Assembly: GCA_032124015.1 (NCBI GenBank)
Contig: JAQBEH010000088.1
Coordinates: forward strand, 37,885-101,884
DNA: 64,000 bases
Direction: 5' to 3'
Source: DASRJG01 sp032124015
Lineage (GTDB): Bacteria; Acidobacteriota; Polarisedimenticolia; Polarisedimenticolales; DASRJG01
Shown here: positions 1-8,842 of the stretch, in pieces
Numbering within the stretch: the stretch's first letter is position 1
Layout of the letters: every line of letters starts with the position of its first letter
The notes under the pieces: model-generated
Databases searched by the model: none
What the model saw: only the letters and a program-made list of their open reading frames with translations
What the model was told of the DNA's origin: nothing
Program-made: the position numbers and the translations under genes

Positions 1-133
1 AAGCGAAGACGAAGTCGGGCCACCCGTCGCGTGACATCGTGCGATGCGAGCCGGATTGCCGCTTGATCGCCCATCCGACCCTCTGAAGCGCTGCAAGTAC
101 CCGCCGAGCCCGGGTGCTTGGCCAATTGCTCAT
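1..133 (-). CDS. hicA: HicA-type mRNA interferase toxin, 3' end outside window
   Basis: The first 44 codons are readable from an ATG at 133; the gene runs off the left edge. The peptide has the HicA layout: a short N-terminal helix (RRVLAALQRVGW, residues 10-21), then the strand-turn 'KRQSGSHRTM' containing the Gly-Ser-His (His30) that is the catalytic histidine in the family, then a strand 'DGWPDFVFA'. HicA toxins are small dsRBD-like ribonucleases that cleave mRNA when released from HicB. The ATG overlaps the hicB stop codon (ATGA), so the two are translationally coupled with the antitoxin first. The C-terminus cannot be checked. Confidence 0.8.
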   Translation of the reverse strand, partial: MSNWPSTRARRVLAALQRVGWAIKRQSGSHRTMSRDGWPDFVFA

Positions 134-336
134 GCTGCCTTGAACGCAATATTCAGGAGGCTGGGACCTTCTTCACCGTGATCGAGTCGGTCGGCGACTA
201 CGCGCAGCGCGAGAGCCTGGACTTTCGAGACGGCTTCCTCGCGCGTGGCGCCGTACGCCATGGCGCCGGAGAGCTCAACGACCTCAGCGATCCAGCGACC
301 GTCGGTTTCCTGTTCGACCTCAACTCGAAACGTCAT
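130..336 (-). CDS. hicB: HicB-type antitoxin, short form
   Basis: A 68-residue protein starting at the ATG at 336, which is preceded by AGGTCGGAG at suitable spacing; an in-frame upstream extension to 432 has no comparable ribosome-binding site. The sequence 'FRVEVEQETDGRWIAEV' followed by 'GATREEAVSKVQALAL' is the HicB fold (formerly UPF0150): a beta-hairpin, then the helix that docks on HicA. There is no C-terminal ribbon-helix-helix or HTH domain, so this is the minimal form; whether it binds its own operator cannot be judged. It overlaps hicA by 4 bp. Family assignment is firm from sequence and context. Confidence 0.85.
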   Translation of the reverse strand: MTFRVEVEQETDGRWIAEVVELSGAMAYGATREEAVSKVQALALRVVADRLDHGEEGPSLLNIAFKAA

Positions 337-768
337 CTGTACTCCGACCTGGTTAGGTGCCGGAGAATATACGTCTGAACCGGGAATTCGCACAGTCACG
401 GTCCGAGCCCGTTCAACTTGATTTCGACACAACGCCAGGATAGCTGGGATATGCGGTGCCGGTAATAAGAGTCATCGCGTCCTGTGGTCGGCACCGTAGG
501 CGCCTTCGCGACAACGAGTTGTCGCTTGGCCAGCCGTGACGGCTGCTCGAAAACGCTGCAGCGTTGCGGAGCGCATCGAAATGTACGGGACCTGGTAGCT
601 GGTTCGCACCCGCGATTGTGCGTTGATACCGTGGGTTGAAATTCTTGAAGATTGCCCGCATCGGCCACTCCTTCACCACGATGAGCGGGTCAGGTCGACG
701 CCATGGAGCAGTCATACCGCAAGAAACGGTCACGGTATGGATTGGGTCGCCGGCGCCAGGTCCCAGGC
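337..768. other. Intergenic, no gene recognised
   Basis: About 430 bp between hicB and the VOC gene. Short open frames occur on both strands but none has a recognisable domain, a good ribosome-binding site or neighbour-like codon use. It contains a perfect 8-bp stem (GCGACAAC/GTTGTCGC, 508-525) without a following T-tract. It may hold the promoter of hicBA on the minus strand and decayed sequence. Confidence 0.4.
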
Positions 769-1182
769 CTAGTAGGTCGGCCAAACCCCCGGCGTCACCA
801 GCTCGACCGAGTGTCCCTCGGGATCGCGGAAGTAGATGCTGCGTCCGCCGCGGTCCCAACCTACGCGGCTCTCGATGGCGACTTCCGCGGTTGCAAGTCG
901 CGACTCCCACGCGTCAAGCTCGTCGGCGTCGACGGCGAACGCGACGTGGGCGGGGCCGCTCGCGTCGTGGCCGGGGATCGTGCCTCCGGAACTCTGTGCG
1001 CCGGTGCGCGATTCCCCTCGCGCGAAAAGAAGCAACACGGTCGCTCCTCCGGCGTCGAGCGCTACGAGGCGGGCGTCGTTGAAATGAACGGGCAGGCCGA
1101 GGACTTCACGGTAGAAGCGAGCGGTCGCGGCTAGATCGTCGCAGTAGAGCGAGGTCTCAAGGACGCGCCGGATCGAAGGCAT
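769..1182 (-). CDS. VOC family (glyoxalase/bleomycin-resistance-like) protein
   Basis: A 137-residue protein from the ATG at 1182, with AGGAGAA upstream. It has the paired beta-alpha-beta-beta-beta modules of the vicinal-oxygen-chelate fold: 'LYCDDLAATARFYREVLGL' near the N-terminus, 'HVAFAVD' in the middle, and 'YFRDPEGHSVELV' at the C-terminus, where the Glu is a typical metal ligand. Such proteins are metal-dependent lyases, dioxygenases or resistance proteins; the substrate is not deducible. It lies 14 bp downstream of the M20 hydrolase gene on the same strand and is probably cotranscribed with it. Family is clear, function open. Confidence 0.85.
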   Translation of the reverse strand: MPSIRRVLETSLYCDDLAATARFYREVLGLPVHFNDARLVALDAGGATVLLLFARGESRTGAQSSGGTIPGHDASGPAHVAFAVDADELDAWESRLATAEVAIESRVGWDRGGRSIYFRDPEGHSVELVTPGVWPTY

Positions 1183-1196
1183 GGGCCGGTTCTCCT

Positions 1197-2480
1197 TCAG
1201 TGGGCCGTCTTGAATGCCTCGTACGCCGCCGTCACCAGCGCCTCGACGCCGGTCATGATCGTCGCCTCTGCGTCGGGGGCGAACAGCGACGAATGGAGGC
1301 CGGGCAGCATCGTACCGTCGCGCTGCGCCTGCTCGAGAACCTGCGGGTTGATCGCGCCCACCCACATCATCAAGATCGGCACGCCGGGTTCCGCGTACCG
1401 GGAGAAGTCCTCAGCCGCCGTGATGGGGACGGCCTCGCGCACGCGCGCAGGTCCCAGGGATTTCAGAAGCGCCGACTCAACACGCATCGCGAGGACGGTG
1501 TCGTTCACCGTCACGGGGGTCCCGTCGCTGACCGTCACATCGGGCGGCTTCGGAGCGTTGGCGGCCATTGCTTCGGCGCGGGCAATGCGCTCGATGCCGC
1601 GGAGCAGCCGCTCGCGCACCTCGGGCTTGTAGGCGCGCACGGTCAGCTGCATACGTACCTCGTCGGGGATGATGTTGTGCTTAGTGCCGCCGTGGATCGA
1701 GCCCACCGTTACGACCGCGGGGTCGAACGGATTGTTCTCGCGCGAGATGAGCATCTGCAAGCCGAGGACGATCTTCGCGGCGATGACGATCGGGTCGATG
1801 GTGTTACTCGGGCGTGCGCCGTGTCCGCCCTTGCCATAGACGACGATGTCCACCGAGTCGGCCGAGGCCAGGAGGGGCCCTGCTTTGATTCCGACGATTC
1901 CTGCAGGCAGCACGTCGTTGTCGTGGATGGCGAGCGCGAAATCAGGCTTCGGGAACCGCGTGAACAGCCCATCGGTGAGCATCGCCTCCGAACCGCCGCC
2001 GACCTCCTCGGCGGGTTGGGCGACCATCATCAACGTCCCACGCCAGCTCTTGCGATCGTTGGCCAGCGTCGTTGCGGCGCCGATCCACGCGGTCATGTGG
2101 ATGTCGTGACCGCAGCCGTGCATCACTCGCACCGTCTCTCCCGCGGGGTTCGTCGCCGTGGCCTTGCTCGCGTAGGGGAGGCCCGTTTTTTCTTCGATCG
2201 GGAGCCCGTCGAGCTCGGTGCGCAGCATCACCGTCGGGCCGGCGCCGTTTTTCAGGATCCCCACGACCCCCGTGCGCCCGACGCCCGTCGTGACTTCGAA
2301 GCCTAGCCCCTTCAAGCGCTCCGCCATCTTTGCGGCGGTCGCCGTTTCCTGGAACGACAGCTCGGGGTGCGCGTGAAGGTCTTCGTAGAGCGGTTTCAGC
2401 TCCGGCCAAAGCGACTGGGCGTTCGCAGGCCAGGCCAGAATCATCGTCAACGACGCGGCAACGCAAGTGGTACGGCGCAT
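1197..2480 (-). CDS. Exported M20-family metallo-amidohydrolase
   Basis: A 427-residue protein with a signal peptide (cleavage near NAQ-S, residue 21-22), so it should act in the periplasm. The M20D amidohydrolase signature is visible: HGCGHD at 121-126 (metal-ligand Cys123 and His125) and QPAEE near 155-159 carrying the catalytic Glu pair. The 'GHGARP' loop and dimerisation segment follow around 218-320, and a C-terminal 'LHSSLFAPD' histidine completes the site. Relatives hydrolyse N-acyl amino acids, hippurate or indole-3-acetyl conjugates; the exact substrate is unknown. Length is slightly above the cytosolic enzymes because of the leader. It is the first gene of a two-gene unit with the VOC protein. 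Confidence 0.9.
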   Translation of the reverse strand: MRRTTCVAASLTMILAWPANAQSLWPELKPLYEDLHAHPELSFQETATAAKMAERLKGLGFEVTTGVGRTGVVGILKNGAGPTVMLRTELDGLPIEEKTGLPYASKATATNPAGETVRVMHGCGHDIHMTAWIGAATTLANDRKSWRGTLMMVAQPAEEVGGGSEAMLTDGLFTRFPKPDFALAIHDNDVLPAGIVGIKAGPLLASADSVDIVVYGKGGHGARPSNTIDPIVIAAKIVLGLQMLISRENNPFDPAVVTVGSIHGGTKHNIIPDEVRMQLTVRAYKPEVRERLLRGIERIARAEAMAANAPKPPDVTVSDGTPVTVNDTVLAMRVESALLKSLGPARVREAVPITAAEDFSRYAEPGVPILMMWVGAINPQVLEQAQRDGTMLPGLHSSLFAPDAEATIMTGVEALVTAAYEAFKTAH

Positions 2481-2539
2481 GGAGTCCCTCCTCGGAGGCG
2501 AGAAGGATAACCCCGCATCCCCCGTATACTTCAGCCCGC

Positions 2540-4192
2540 ATGCGGGACCCGAGTCGAAAACCGCCTCCCCCCTTCAGGCCCTGGGCGCTCCTTGCGGTTG
2601 TGGCCGCGCTCCTGTTTGTGGCCTACGTCAGGCTGCGCGTCGCGGATGTCCCCCTGGAACGTGACGAAGGGGAGTACGCCTACGCGGGGCAGCTGATCCT
2701 TCAAGGCGTTCCTCCGTACGAGTTGGCCTACAACATGAAGTTCCCCGGGACCTACTACGCGTACGCCGCGATCCTCGCGCTGTTCGGGCACACACCCTGG
2801 GGGATTCACGTCGGTTTGTTGCTCGTCAACGCCGCGACGATCCTTCTCGTGTTCGCCATCGGCCGGCGGCTCCTCGGCGAATTCGCCGGTGCGGTCGCGG
2901 GGTTGAGTTTCGCCATTCTCTCCGTCGACCGGTGGGTCTGCGGTGTGTTCGCCCACGCCACGCACTTCGTCGTTCTGGCCGCGCTGGCGGGCCTGTTGCT
3001 GTTGTTGCGCGCGATCGAAAACGAGCGCAGAGCCTGGTTCTTCTGGAGCGGCGTCTTCTTGGGTCTGTCGGTCGTCATGAAGCAGCACGCGATCTTCTTC
3101 CTGCCGCTCGGCGCCGCGCTCGTCGTCTGGAACGGGAGCCCGGGGAAGGCCCGGTTCACGGCGGCGAAAGTGAAGACGATCGGCGTCATGGCCCTGGGTG
3201 CCGTCTTGCCTCTGGCTCTGGTGGTTGTTTTTCTGCTGGCGCGGGGTGCGCTGGGGCGTTTCTGGTTCTGGACATTTCACTACGCGCGCGCGTACGTCTC
3301 CGAAGTGGCCGTTGCGAATGCGCTCCCCAATCTCGTCGAAGGGTTCAAGGCCGCAACCCCCGTGAATCTCGCGCTCTGGATTCTCGGAGGGCTCGGTCTC
3401 GTCGCCCTCTGGGTCGCGAGCTGGGAATCGAGGGCTAGGATCGTTCTGACAGGATGGCTCATTGCGTCGTTCCTGGCGACATGCCCCGGGTTTTATTTCC
3501 GCCAGCATTACTTCATCCTCCTTCTTCCCGCGGTGGCGCTCCTCTGCGGCGTGGCCGTTTCTTCCCTGCGGCAGCTTCTTGCGCGGTCCGTCCCACGCGG
3601 CGTTGCGGCGGCGCTGTCCGTCGCGGTGCTCGTTGCCTCGATCGGCCTTTACGTGACGAAGGAGCGGAGCTACCTGTTCTCGATGGGACCGCGAGAGTTG
3701 AGCCGTGAGGTCTACGGGAACAGCCCCTTCATCGAGGCCGTGGAGATCGCCAAGTACATCCGGAATCGCACGGACGCCAACGATCGCATCGCCGTCGTCG
3801 GCTCCGAACCCGAGATCTACTTCTACGCCGATCGGAGGGCGGCCACGGGCTACATCTATACCTACCCGATGATGGAGCCGCAGCCCCACGCCAAGGCGAT
3901 GCAAGCGGAGATGATCCGGGAGATCGAGTCGGCCCACCCCCGCTTCCTGGTCTTCCCGTGGATCGAGTCGTCCTGGCTGGCGAGGAAGGAGTCGGATCAG
4001 GGAATCATCGTCTGGGCGCGGCGCTACGTCGACGCCTGCTACGACCCGGTCGGCATCGCCGACATCATCTCCGAAAACGAAACCCACTTCACGTGGGAGG
4101 AAGAAAACGTCCGCGACTACGTGGCCGTTTCCTCCAACCTGGTCTACACGTTTCGGCGGAAGAGCGACGCGCCATGCACAGCCGGCGAGTGA
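2540..4192 (+). CDS. Membrane glycosyltransferase, GT-C (ArnT/PMT-like, family 39/83)
   Basis: A 550-residue polytopic protein. The ATG at 2540 is chosen because it directly precedes the first membrane helix (about residues 13-31); the open frame upstream overlaps the divergent hydrolase gene and lacks protein-like sequence. The first periplasmic loop carries 'ERDEGEY' (residues 40-46), the acidic motif that binds metal and lipid-phosphate sugar in GT-C enzymes. About ten hydrophobic helices follow, then a soluble C-terminal domain from roughly residue 390. These enzymes transfer sugar from a polyprenyl-phosphate donor to lipid A, protein or glycan in the periplasm. Acceptor unknown. Confidence 0.85.
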   Translation: MRDPSRKPPPPFRPWALLAVVAALLFVAYVRLRVADVPLERDEGEYAYAGQLILQGVPPYELAYNMKFPGTYYAYAAILALFGHTPWGIHVGLLLVNAATILLVFAIGRRLLGEFAGAVAGLSFAILSVDRWVCGVFAHATHFVVLAALAGLLLLLRAIENERRAWFFWSGVFLGLSVVMKQHAIFFLPLGAALVVWNGSPGKARFTAAKVKTIGVMALGAVLPLALVVVFLLARGALGRFWFWTFHYARAYVSEVAVANALPNLVEGFKAATPVNLALWILGGLGLVALWVASWESRARIVLTGWLIASFLATCPGFYFRQHYFILLLPAVALLCGVAVSSLRQLLARSVPRGVAAALSVAVLVASIGLYVTKERSYLFSMGPRELSREVYGNSPFIEAVEIAKYIRNRTDANDRIAVVGSEPEIYFYADRRAATGYIYTYPMMEPQPHAKAMQAEMIREIESAHPRFLVFPWIESSWLARKESDQGIIVWARRYVDACYDPVGIADIISENETHFTWEEENVRDYVAVSSNLVYTFRRKSDAPCTAGE

Positions 4193-4223
4193 GCGGCGTC
4201 GACTCGGGAGCCACCAACCCCGC

Positions 4224-5453
4224 TCATTCGTACCGCAGGGCCTCGATGGGGTCGAGTGCCGCGGCCTTCCGCGCGGGGTAGAAGCCGAAGAAGATTCCGA
4301 TCAGCGCCGAAAAACAGAAAGCGATCGCGATGGACGCTGGGTCGACGGAGATCGGCCACCCGGCGTACTTCGCGATCAAGCGGGACACGCCGATCCCGAT
4401 CGCTACGCCGATGCCGCCGCCGACGACCGAGAGCGTGACGGCCTCCAAGAGAAACTGCGCGAGCACATGTCGAGACTTGGCGCCGATCGCCATGCGGATT
4501 CCGATCTCGCGCGTTCGTTCGGTCACCGACACCAGCATGATGTTCATGATCCCGATACCGCCCACCACGAGCGACACGACGGCGATCGAGGCCAGAAGCG
4601 TCGAGAGCGTCTTCGTGGTCTCGCTGGCCGAAGCCGCGATCTCATCCTGGGAGCGCATCATGAAATCCTCGTCCTGGCCGGGCGCGATGCGATGGCGCTG
4701 GCGTAAGAGCGCCTTGATTTCGGTCATCGCATCTTGAATCGCATCGGGCGAGTTCGCGGACACCTGGAACATGCCGACACGGTTGTTGCCCGTGATGCGC
4801 TTCATGGCGGTGGTGTAGGGGATGACGATCTGGTCGTCCTGGTCGTTCCCCATCGTGCTGCCGCCCTTTTTCTCGAGGACGCCGACCACCTTGAACGGGA
4901 CACTCTTCACCCGGATGATCGCGCCGATCGGGTCCGAGTCCGGGAAGAGGTTCAAGAGAACGGAATGCCCGAGCACCGCGACCTTGGCGGCGCCCTTGAC
5001 GTCGGTCTCGGTGAAAAAGCTCCCCTGCGCGAGGTTCCACGAGCGGATGAACGGCCAGTCGACACCCGAGCCGAAGATCTCCGTCGCCCAGTTGTTCTCG
5101 GCGGCGACGACCTGGCCGCCGCTTCGCACGCCCGGCGAGACGTAGGCGACCGACGGGCACTCGGCCCTGATCGCCTTGGCGTCGTCTTCGGTCAGCGAGG
5201 ACTGCGCCGAGAAGATGCGCGCGCCCCCCTGGGTGACCGCTCCCGGGAAAACCATGATGACGTTGGCGCCGAGTGAGTTGATGTTCGCCTGGATCGAGGC
5301 CGAGGCGCCGTTGCCGATGCCGCCGGTGACGATCACGCATCCCACGCCGATGACGATCCCCAGGATCGTGAGCGCCGAGCGCAGCTTGTTCCTCACGATC
5401 GAGCGCAACCCGACCTTTACGATGTTCGCCGTCCGCAGGAGCCCGATTCTCAT
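4224..5453 (-). CDS. MacB-type ABC exporter permease, copy A
   Basis: A 409-residue permease starting at the ATG at 5453. One membrane helix follows a short cytoplasmic segment (about 25-45), then a large periplasmic MacB_PCD domain, then three C-terminal helices (FtsX domain). The conserved coupling segment 'ERTREIGIRMAIGAK' precedes the last helices, and the end is 'DPIEALRYE'. It is nearly colinear with the next gene (both 409 residues), with divergence concentrated in the periplasmic domain. It lacks an ATPase of its own and would share the one encoded at 6783-7508. The pair could form a heterodimeric permease or be a redundant duplication. Separated from copy B by a hairpin repeat. Confidence 0.92.
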   Translation of the reverse strand: MRIGLLRTANIVKVGLRSIVRNKLRSALTILGIVIGVGCVIVTGGIGNGASASIQANINSLGANVIMVFPGAVTQGGARIFSAQSSLTEDDAKAIRAECPSVAYVSPGVRSGGQVVAAENNWATEIFGSGVDWPFIRSWNLAQGSFFTETDVKGAAKVAVLGHSVLLNLFPDSDPIGAIIRVKSVPFKVVGVLEKKGGSTMGNDQDDQIVIPYTTAMKRITGNNRVGMFQVSANSPDAIQDAMTEIKALLRQRHRIAPGQDEDFMMRSQDEIAASASETTKTLSTLLASIAVVSLVVGGIGIMNIMLVSVTERTREIGIRMAIGAKSRHVLAQFLLEAVTLSVVGGGIGVAIGIGVSRLIAKYAGWPISVDPASIAIAFCFSALIGIFFGFYPARKAAALDPIEALRYE

Positions 5454-5472
5454 GAGCGTGCAGCCTACGCCA

Positions 5473-5559
5473 TAGGGAATAGGGGACGCTCCCCTTTTTC
5501 GCAGCAAAGCGGTATCCGGGGAGCTTTACAAGAAAAAGGGGAGCGTCCCCTATTCCCTA
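5473..5559. repeat. REP/MITE-like perfect hairpin (type 1)
   Basis: Arms 5473-5500 and 5532-5559 are a perfect 28-bp inverted repeat, each containing GGGGACGCTCCCC and a run of T or A. The loop holds CAAAGC-N12-GCTTT with the core GGTATCCGGGGA, which is shared almost exactly with the elements at 39549-39572 and 42213-42236. It abuts the stop codon of permease B and could also end or attenuate transcription between the two permease genes. The GGGGACA-type ends resemble repeats mobilised by REP-associated tyrosine transposases; none is encoded in the window. Confidence 0.85.
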
Positions 5560-6786
5560 CTCGTAGCGCAAGGCTTCGATGGGGTCGAGTGCTGCGGCCT
5601 TCCGCGCGGGGTAGAAGCCGAAGAAAATGCCGATCAGCGCCGAAAAGCAGAAAGCGAGCGCGATGGACGATGGGTCCACGGAGATCGGCCATCCGGCGTA
5701 CTTCGCGATCAAGCGGGACACGCCGATCCCGATCGCTACGCCGATGCCGCCGCCGACGACCGAGAGCGTGACGGCCTCCAAGAGAAACTGCGCGAGCACG
5801 TGGCGCGACTTGGCGCCGATCGCCATGCGGATGCCGATCTCGCGCGTCCTTTCGGTCACCGAGACGAGCATGATGTTCATGATCCCGATGCCGCCGACGA
5901 CGAGGGACACGACGGCGATCGAGGCCAGAAGCATCGAGAGTGTCTTGGTGGTCTCGCTGGCCGAGGCCGCGATTTCTTCCTGGGAGCGCATCATGAAATC
6001 GTCGTCTTGACCGGGGGCGATCCGGTGGCGCTGGCGCAAGAGCGCCGCGATTTCCGCCATCGCGTCGTGGATCGCGTCGGGTGAGTTCGCGGACACTTGC
6101 AGCAGGCCGATCCGCTTGTTACCCAGGATGCGTTTCATCGCGGTGGTGTAGGGGACGACGATCTGGTCGTCCTGGTCGGTCCCCATGGTGCTGCCGCCCT
6201 TCTTCTCGAGGACGCCGATCACCTTGAACGGGACGTTCTTCACCCGGATGATCGCGCCGATCGGGTCCGAATCGGGAAAGAGGTTCTGAAGGACGGAATG
6301 CCCGAGCACCGCGACCTTGGCGGACCCTTTCACCTCGGCCTCTGTGAAAAAGTTCCCCCTGGACACGTTCCACGAACGGATGAACGGCCAGTCGACGTCC
6401 GCGCCGTAGATCTGCGTCGCCCAGTTGTTCTCGCCGGCGACGACCTGGCCGCCGGTGCGTAGTCCCGGCGAGACGTAGGTCACCGACGGGCACTCGGCCT
6501 TGATCGCGATGGCGTCTTCTTCGGTCAACGAAGACTGCTCCGAGTGGAAGTGCGCCCCGCCCTGCGTGGTTGTGCCCGGGAAGATCATGATGAAGTTGGC
6601 GCCCAGGGAGTTGATGTTCGCCTGGATCGAGGTCGACGCGCCGCTGCCGATGCCGTTCGTGACGATCACGCACCCCACCCCGATCACGATCCCGAGGGTC
6701 GTCAGCGCCGAGCGCATCTTGTTCCTCGCGATCGAGCGAAAGCCCACCTTCACGATGTTCAGCGCGCGCAGCAGGCCGGTCGTCAT
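5557..6786 (-). CDS. MacB-type ABC exporter permease, copy B
   Basis: A 409-residue paralogue of the gene at 4224-5453, starting at the ATG at 6786 inside an ATGA overlap with the ATPase gene. It has the same architecture: an N-terminal helix, a periplasmic core domain beginning 'SIQANINSLGAN', then the FtsX domain with 'ERTREIGIRMAIGAK' and a terminal 'DPIEALRYE'. The membrane segments are almost identical to copy A. Being directly coupled to the ATPase and membrane-fusion genes, this is probably the ancestral permease of the exporter. MacB-type pumps drive periplasmic substrates such as macrolides, peptides or lipoproteins through a TolC-like channel; no TolC gene is seen here. Confidence 0.93.
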   Translation of the reverse strand: MTTGLLRALNIVKVGFRSIARNKMRSALTTLGIVIGVGCVIVTNGIGSGASTSIQANINSLGANFIMIFPGTTTQGGAHFHSEQSSLTEEDAIAIKAECPSVTYVSPGLRTGGQVVAGENNWATQIYGADVDWPFIRSWNVSRGNFFTEAEVKGSAKVAVLGHSVLQNLFPDSDPIGAIIRVKNVPFKVIGVLEKKGGSTMGTDQDDQIVVPYTTAMKRILGNKRIGLLQVSANSPDAIHDAMAEIAALLRQRHRIAPGQDDDFMMRSQEEIAASASETTKTLSMLLASIAVVSLVVGGIGIMNIMLVSVTERTREIGIRMAIGAKSRHVLAQFLLEAVTLSVVGGGIGVAIGIGVSRLIAKYAGWPISVDPSSIALAFCFSALIGIFFGFYPARKAAALDPIEALRYE

Positions 6787-7508
6787 GGGTGTGCCTCCGC
6801 GCCGGCCGCCGAGACCGTGCGCACCTGCGTGATCGGCTCGTCCTTCACGATCTTGCCGTCGCGCAGTTGGATGACCCGTTTCGCGTGGCGCGCGATGTCG
6901 GCCTCGTGCGTGATCAGAAGCACGGTTTTTCCCTGGTCGTTCAGGTCCTGGAAGACGGACAGCACGTCTTCCGAGGTGCGCGTATCGAGGTTGCCCGTCG
7001 GCTCGTCGGCCAACAGGATCGGCGGGTCGGTGATCAGGGCGCGTGCAATCGCCACGCGTTGTTGCTGACCGCCGGAAAGTTGGGCGGAGGTGTGCCGCTC
7101 GCGTCCGTCGAGCCCGACGCGGTGGATCGCCGCGCGCGCGCGCTTCAATCGCTCGCCCGAGCCGAGGCCGGTATCCCCGTAGAGCAGCGGAAGCTCGACG
7201 TTTTCGAGCGCGGTCGTGCGGGGGAGCAAGTTGAAGCTCTGGAACACGAAACCGATCTTGGCGTTTCTGATCTCCGCGCGCCCATTCCCGTCCAGGCGTG
7301 AAACGTCGATGCCATCCAGGGTGTAGGTCCCCGAGGTCGGGCGATCGAGGCACCCGAGCAGGTGCATGAGTGTGGACTTCCCGGATCCCGACGGTCCCAT
7401 AATGGCGACGAACTCTCCCGCCGCGATCGAAACCGACACGCCGTCCAGCGCGCGGACCTCGACCTCGCCCAGTGTGTAGATCCTGACGAGATCGCGGATC
7501 TCGATCAC
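6783..7508 (-). CDS. MacB/LolD-type ABC transporter ATP-binding protein
   Basis: A 241-residue ATPase with Walker A 'GPSGSGKST' (about 38-46), signature 'LSGGQQQR', Walker B 'ILLADEP' and the switch His in 'LLITHE'. 'TGNLDTRTSEDV' after Walker B is typical of the LolD/MacB group. It starts with GTG at 7508, sharing one base with the TAG stop of the preceding membrane-fusion gene, and its own stop overlaps the permease B start by 4 bp. It should energise permease B and probably permease A. Confidence 0.95.
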   Translation of the reverse strand: MIEIRDLVRIYTLGEVEVRALDGVSVSIAAGEFVAIMGPSGSGKSTLMHLLGCLDRPTSGTYTLDGIDVSRLDGNGRAEIRNAKIGFVFQSFNLLPRTTALENVELPLLYGDTGLGSGERLKRARAAIHRVGLDGRERHTSAQLSGGQQQRVAIARALITDPPILLADEPTGNLDTRTSEDVLSVFQDLNDQGKTVLLITHEADIARHAKRVIQLRDGKIVKDEPITQVRTVSAAGAEAHP

Positions 7509-8767
7509 TACCGTCCCCCGCCACCGCGGCGTCCGCCCATGCCCGGAGGGAGCGTGCCCTGCCCATCGACCTTGGCCGTCGCGAAGCCGACGGCGATCGT
7601 GTCGCCGGGCTTCAGGTCGCCTTCGGACACCGCCGTGAAGCGCCCGTCGGTGATGCCGGTTTTCACGGGAACCGCGTTCAACTCGTTGCCGGCGCCCACG
7701 ACGTAGACCACCTGCTTGTGCCTCGAACCGCGCTGGCCCGACGCGAGGGCATCGGCGGCGGCCATGGCCCCGTGCCCGGCGCCGCTCCGGGCCGCCGTCC
7801 CCTCGAGCGCGGCCCTCGTCGCGGCGTCGTTTCCTCCCGCGCGTCCCGTCTCGATCGGCTTGAACCGCAGCGCGGCGTTGGGCACACGAAGCACGTCTTC
7901 AATCTTCGCGACCTCGATCGTCACGTCGGCCGTCATCTTCGGCTTGAGCTTTCCTTCGGGGTTGGCGACGTCGATGATCACCGGGTAGGTGATGACGTTT
8001 TGGTTCTGCGTGGCGTTCAACCGGATCTGGGAGATGGCGCCGACGAAATTCTCTTCGGGGTAGGCGTCCACCGTGAATCGGGCCGCCTGGCCGGTCGCCA
8101 CGCGGCTGATGTCGGACTGGTCGACGTCGGCCTGCACCTGCATCTTCGTCAGGTCTTCGGCGATCGTGAACAGGGTCGGCGCTTGGAACGACGCCGCCAC
8201 CGTCTGCCCGACGTCGTACTGCCGATCGACGACGACGCCGTCGATCGGCGAAAAGATCTTCGTGTACGAGAGATTGGTCTGGCTCTGCCGGAGCGCCGCC
8301 TCGGTCTGCGCCACCTGGGCCTTCGCGCCTTCGTAGTTCGCTCTCGCGGCGTCGTTGTCCGACGCCGGCGTCAGCTGTTCTTCGAGCAGCCGTTGGCTGC
8401 GATTGAATTGGATCTCGGCGTTTCTCATCTGAACCTGGGATTGCAGCACATCGGCCTGCCGCTGCTCGACTTGGGTCTGAAACGGCGTCGGGTCGAGTGT
8501 GGCCAGGAGCTGTCCCTTCTTCACCGGGGAGTTGTAGTCCGCGAGAAGGCTCTGGACGATCCCCGAGACCTGGCTTCCGATCTGGACGGTCGTCACCGCC
8601 GAGATCGTCCCGGTCGCGGTGACCACCGCGGTCACGACCCCGCGATCGATCGTTTCGGTCCGGTACCTGACCTGCGCGGTCTTCCCGTCCCGCCGTAGAT
8701 AGAAGGTGACCGCCGCGGCGACCGCTGCGACCACGAACAAACTCAAGAGAATGCGACGTGCTTTCAT
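7508..8767 (-). CDS. MacA-like periplasmic membrane-fusion protein
   Basis: A 419-residue protein from the ATG at 8767. An N-terminal membrane anchor (about 5-23) is followed by a barrel-sandwich (lipoyl-like) half 'QIGSQVSGIVQSLL', an alpha-helical hairpin of about 100 residues (110-200), the second half 'KIFSPIDGVVVDRQYD', then the beta-barrel and membrane-proximal domains. An Ala/Gly-rich insertion near 316-350 and a Gly/Arg-rich tail ('GGRRGGGGR') are lineage embellishments. It should bridge the MacB permeases to an outer-membrane channel. First gene of the exporter operon. No strong ribosome-binding site precedes the ATG, so the start is less certain than the family. Confidence 0.9.
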   Translation of the reverse strand: MKARRILLSLFVVAAVAAAVTFYLRRDGKTAQVRYRTETIDRGVVTAVVTATGTISAVTTVQIGSQVSGIVQSLLADYNSPVKKGQLLATLDPTPFQTQVEQRQADVLQSQVQMRNAEIQFNRSQRLLEEQLTPASDNDAARANYEGAKAQVAQTEAALRQSQTNLSYTKIFSPIDGVVVDRQYDVGQTVAASFQAPTLFTIAEDLTKMQVQADVDQSDISRVATGQAARFTVDAYPEENFVGAISQIRLNATQNQNVITYPVIIDVANPEGKLKPKMTADVTIEVAKIEDVLRVPNAALRFKPIETGRAGGNDAATRAALEGTAARSGAGHGAMAAADALASGQRGSRHKQVVYVVGAGNELNAVPVKTGITDGRFTAVSEGDLKPGDTIAVGFATAKVDGQGTLPPGMGGRRGGGGR

Positions 8768-8842
8768 AGCGCGGCATGGTTTCAGAAGCCCGGTTCCGAC
8801 GCAAAGGGGCACTCCGGACCCGGGCCGGTCTATGCTTCCCAC

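Noticed and set aside
508..525. 8-bp perfect stem considered as a terminator of the VOC operon
   Set aside because: No T-tract on either side and more than 240 bp from the gene end.
2531..4087. 518-codon open frame antisense to the membrane glycosyltransferase
   Set aside because: Its sequence is rich in Arg, Asp, Gln and His with no domain and exactly mirrors a well-conserved membrane protein; a GC-bias shadow.
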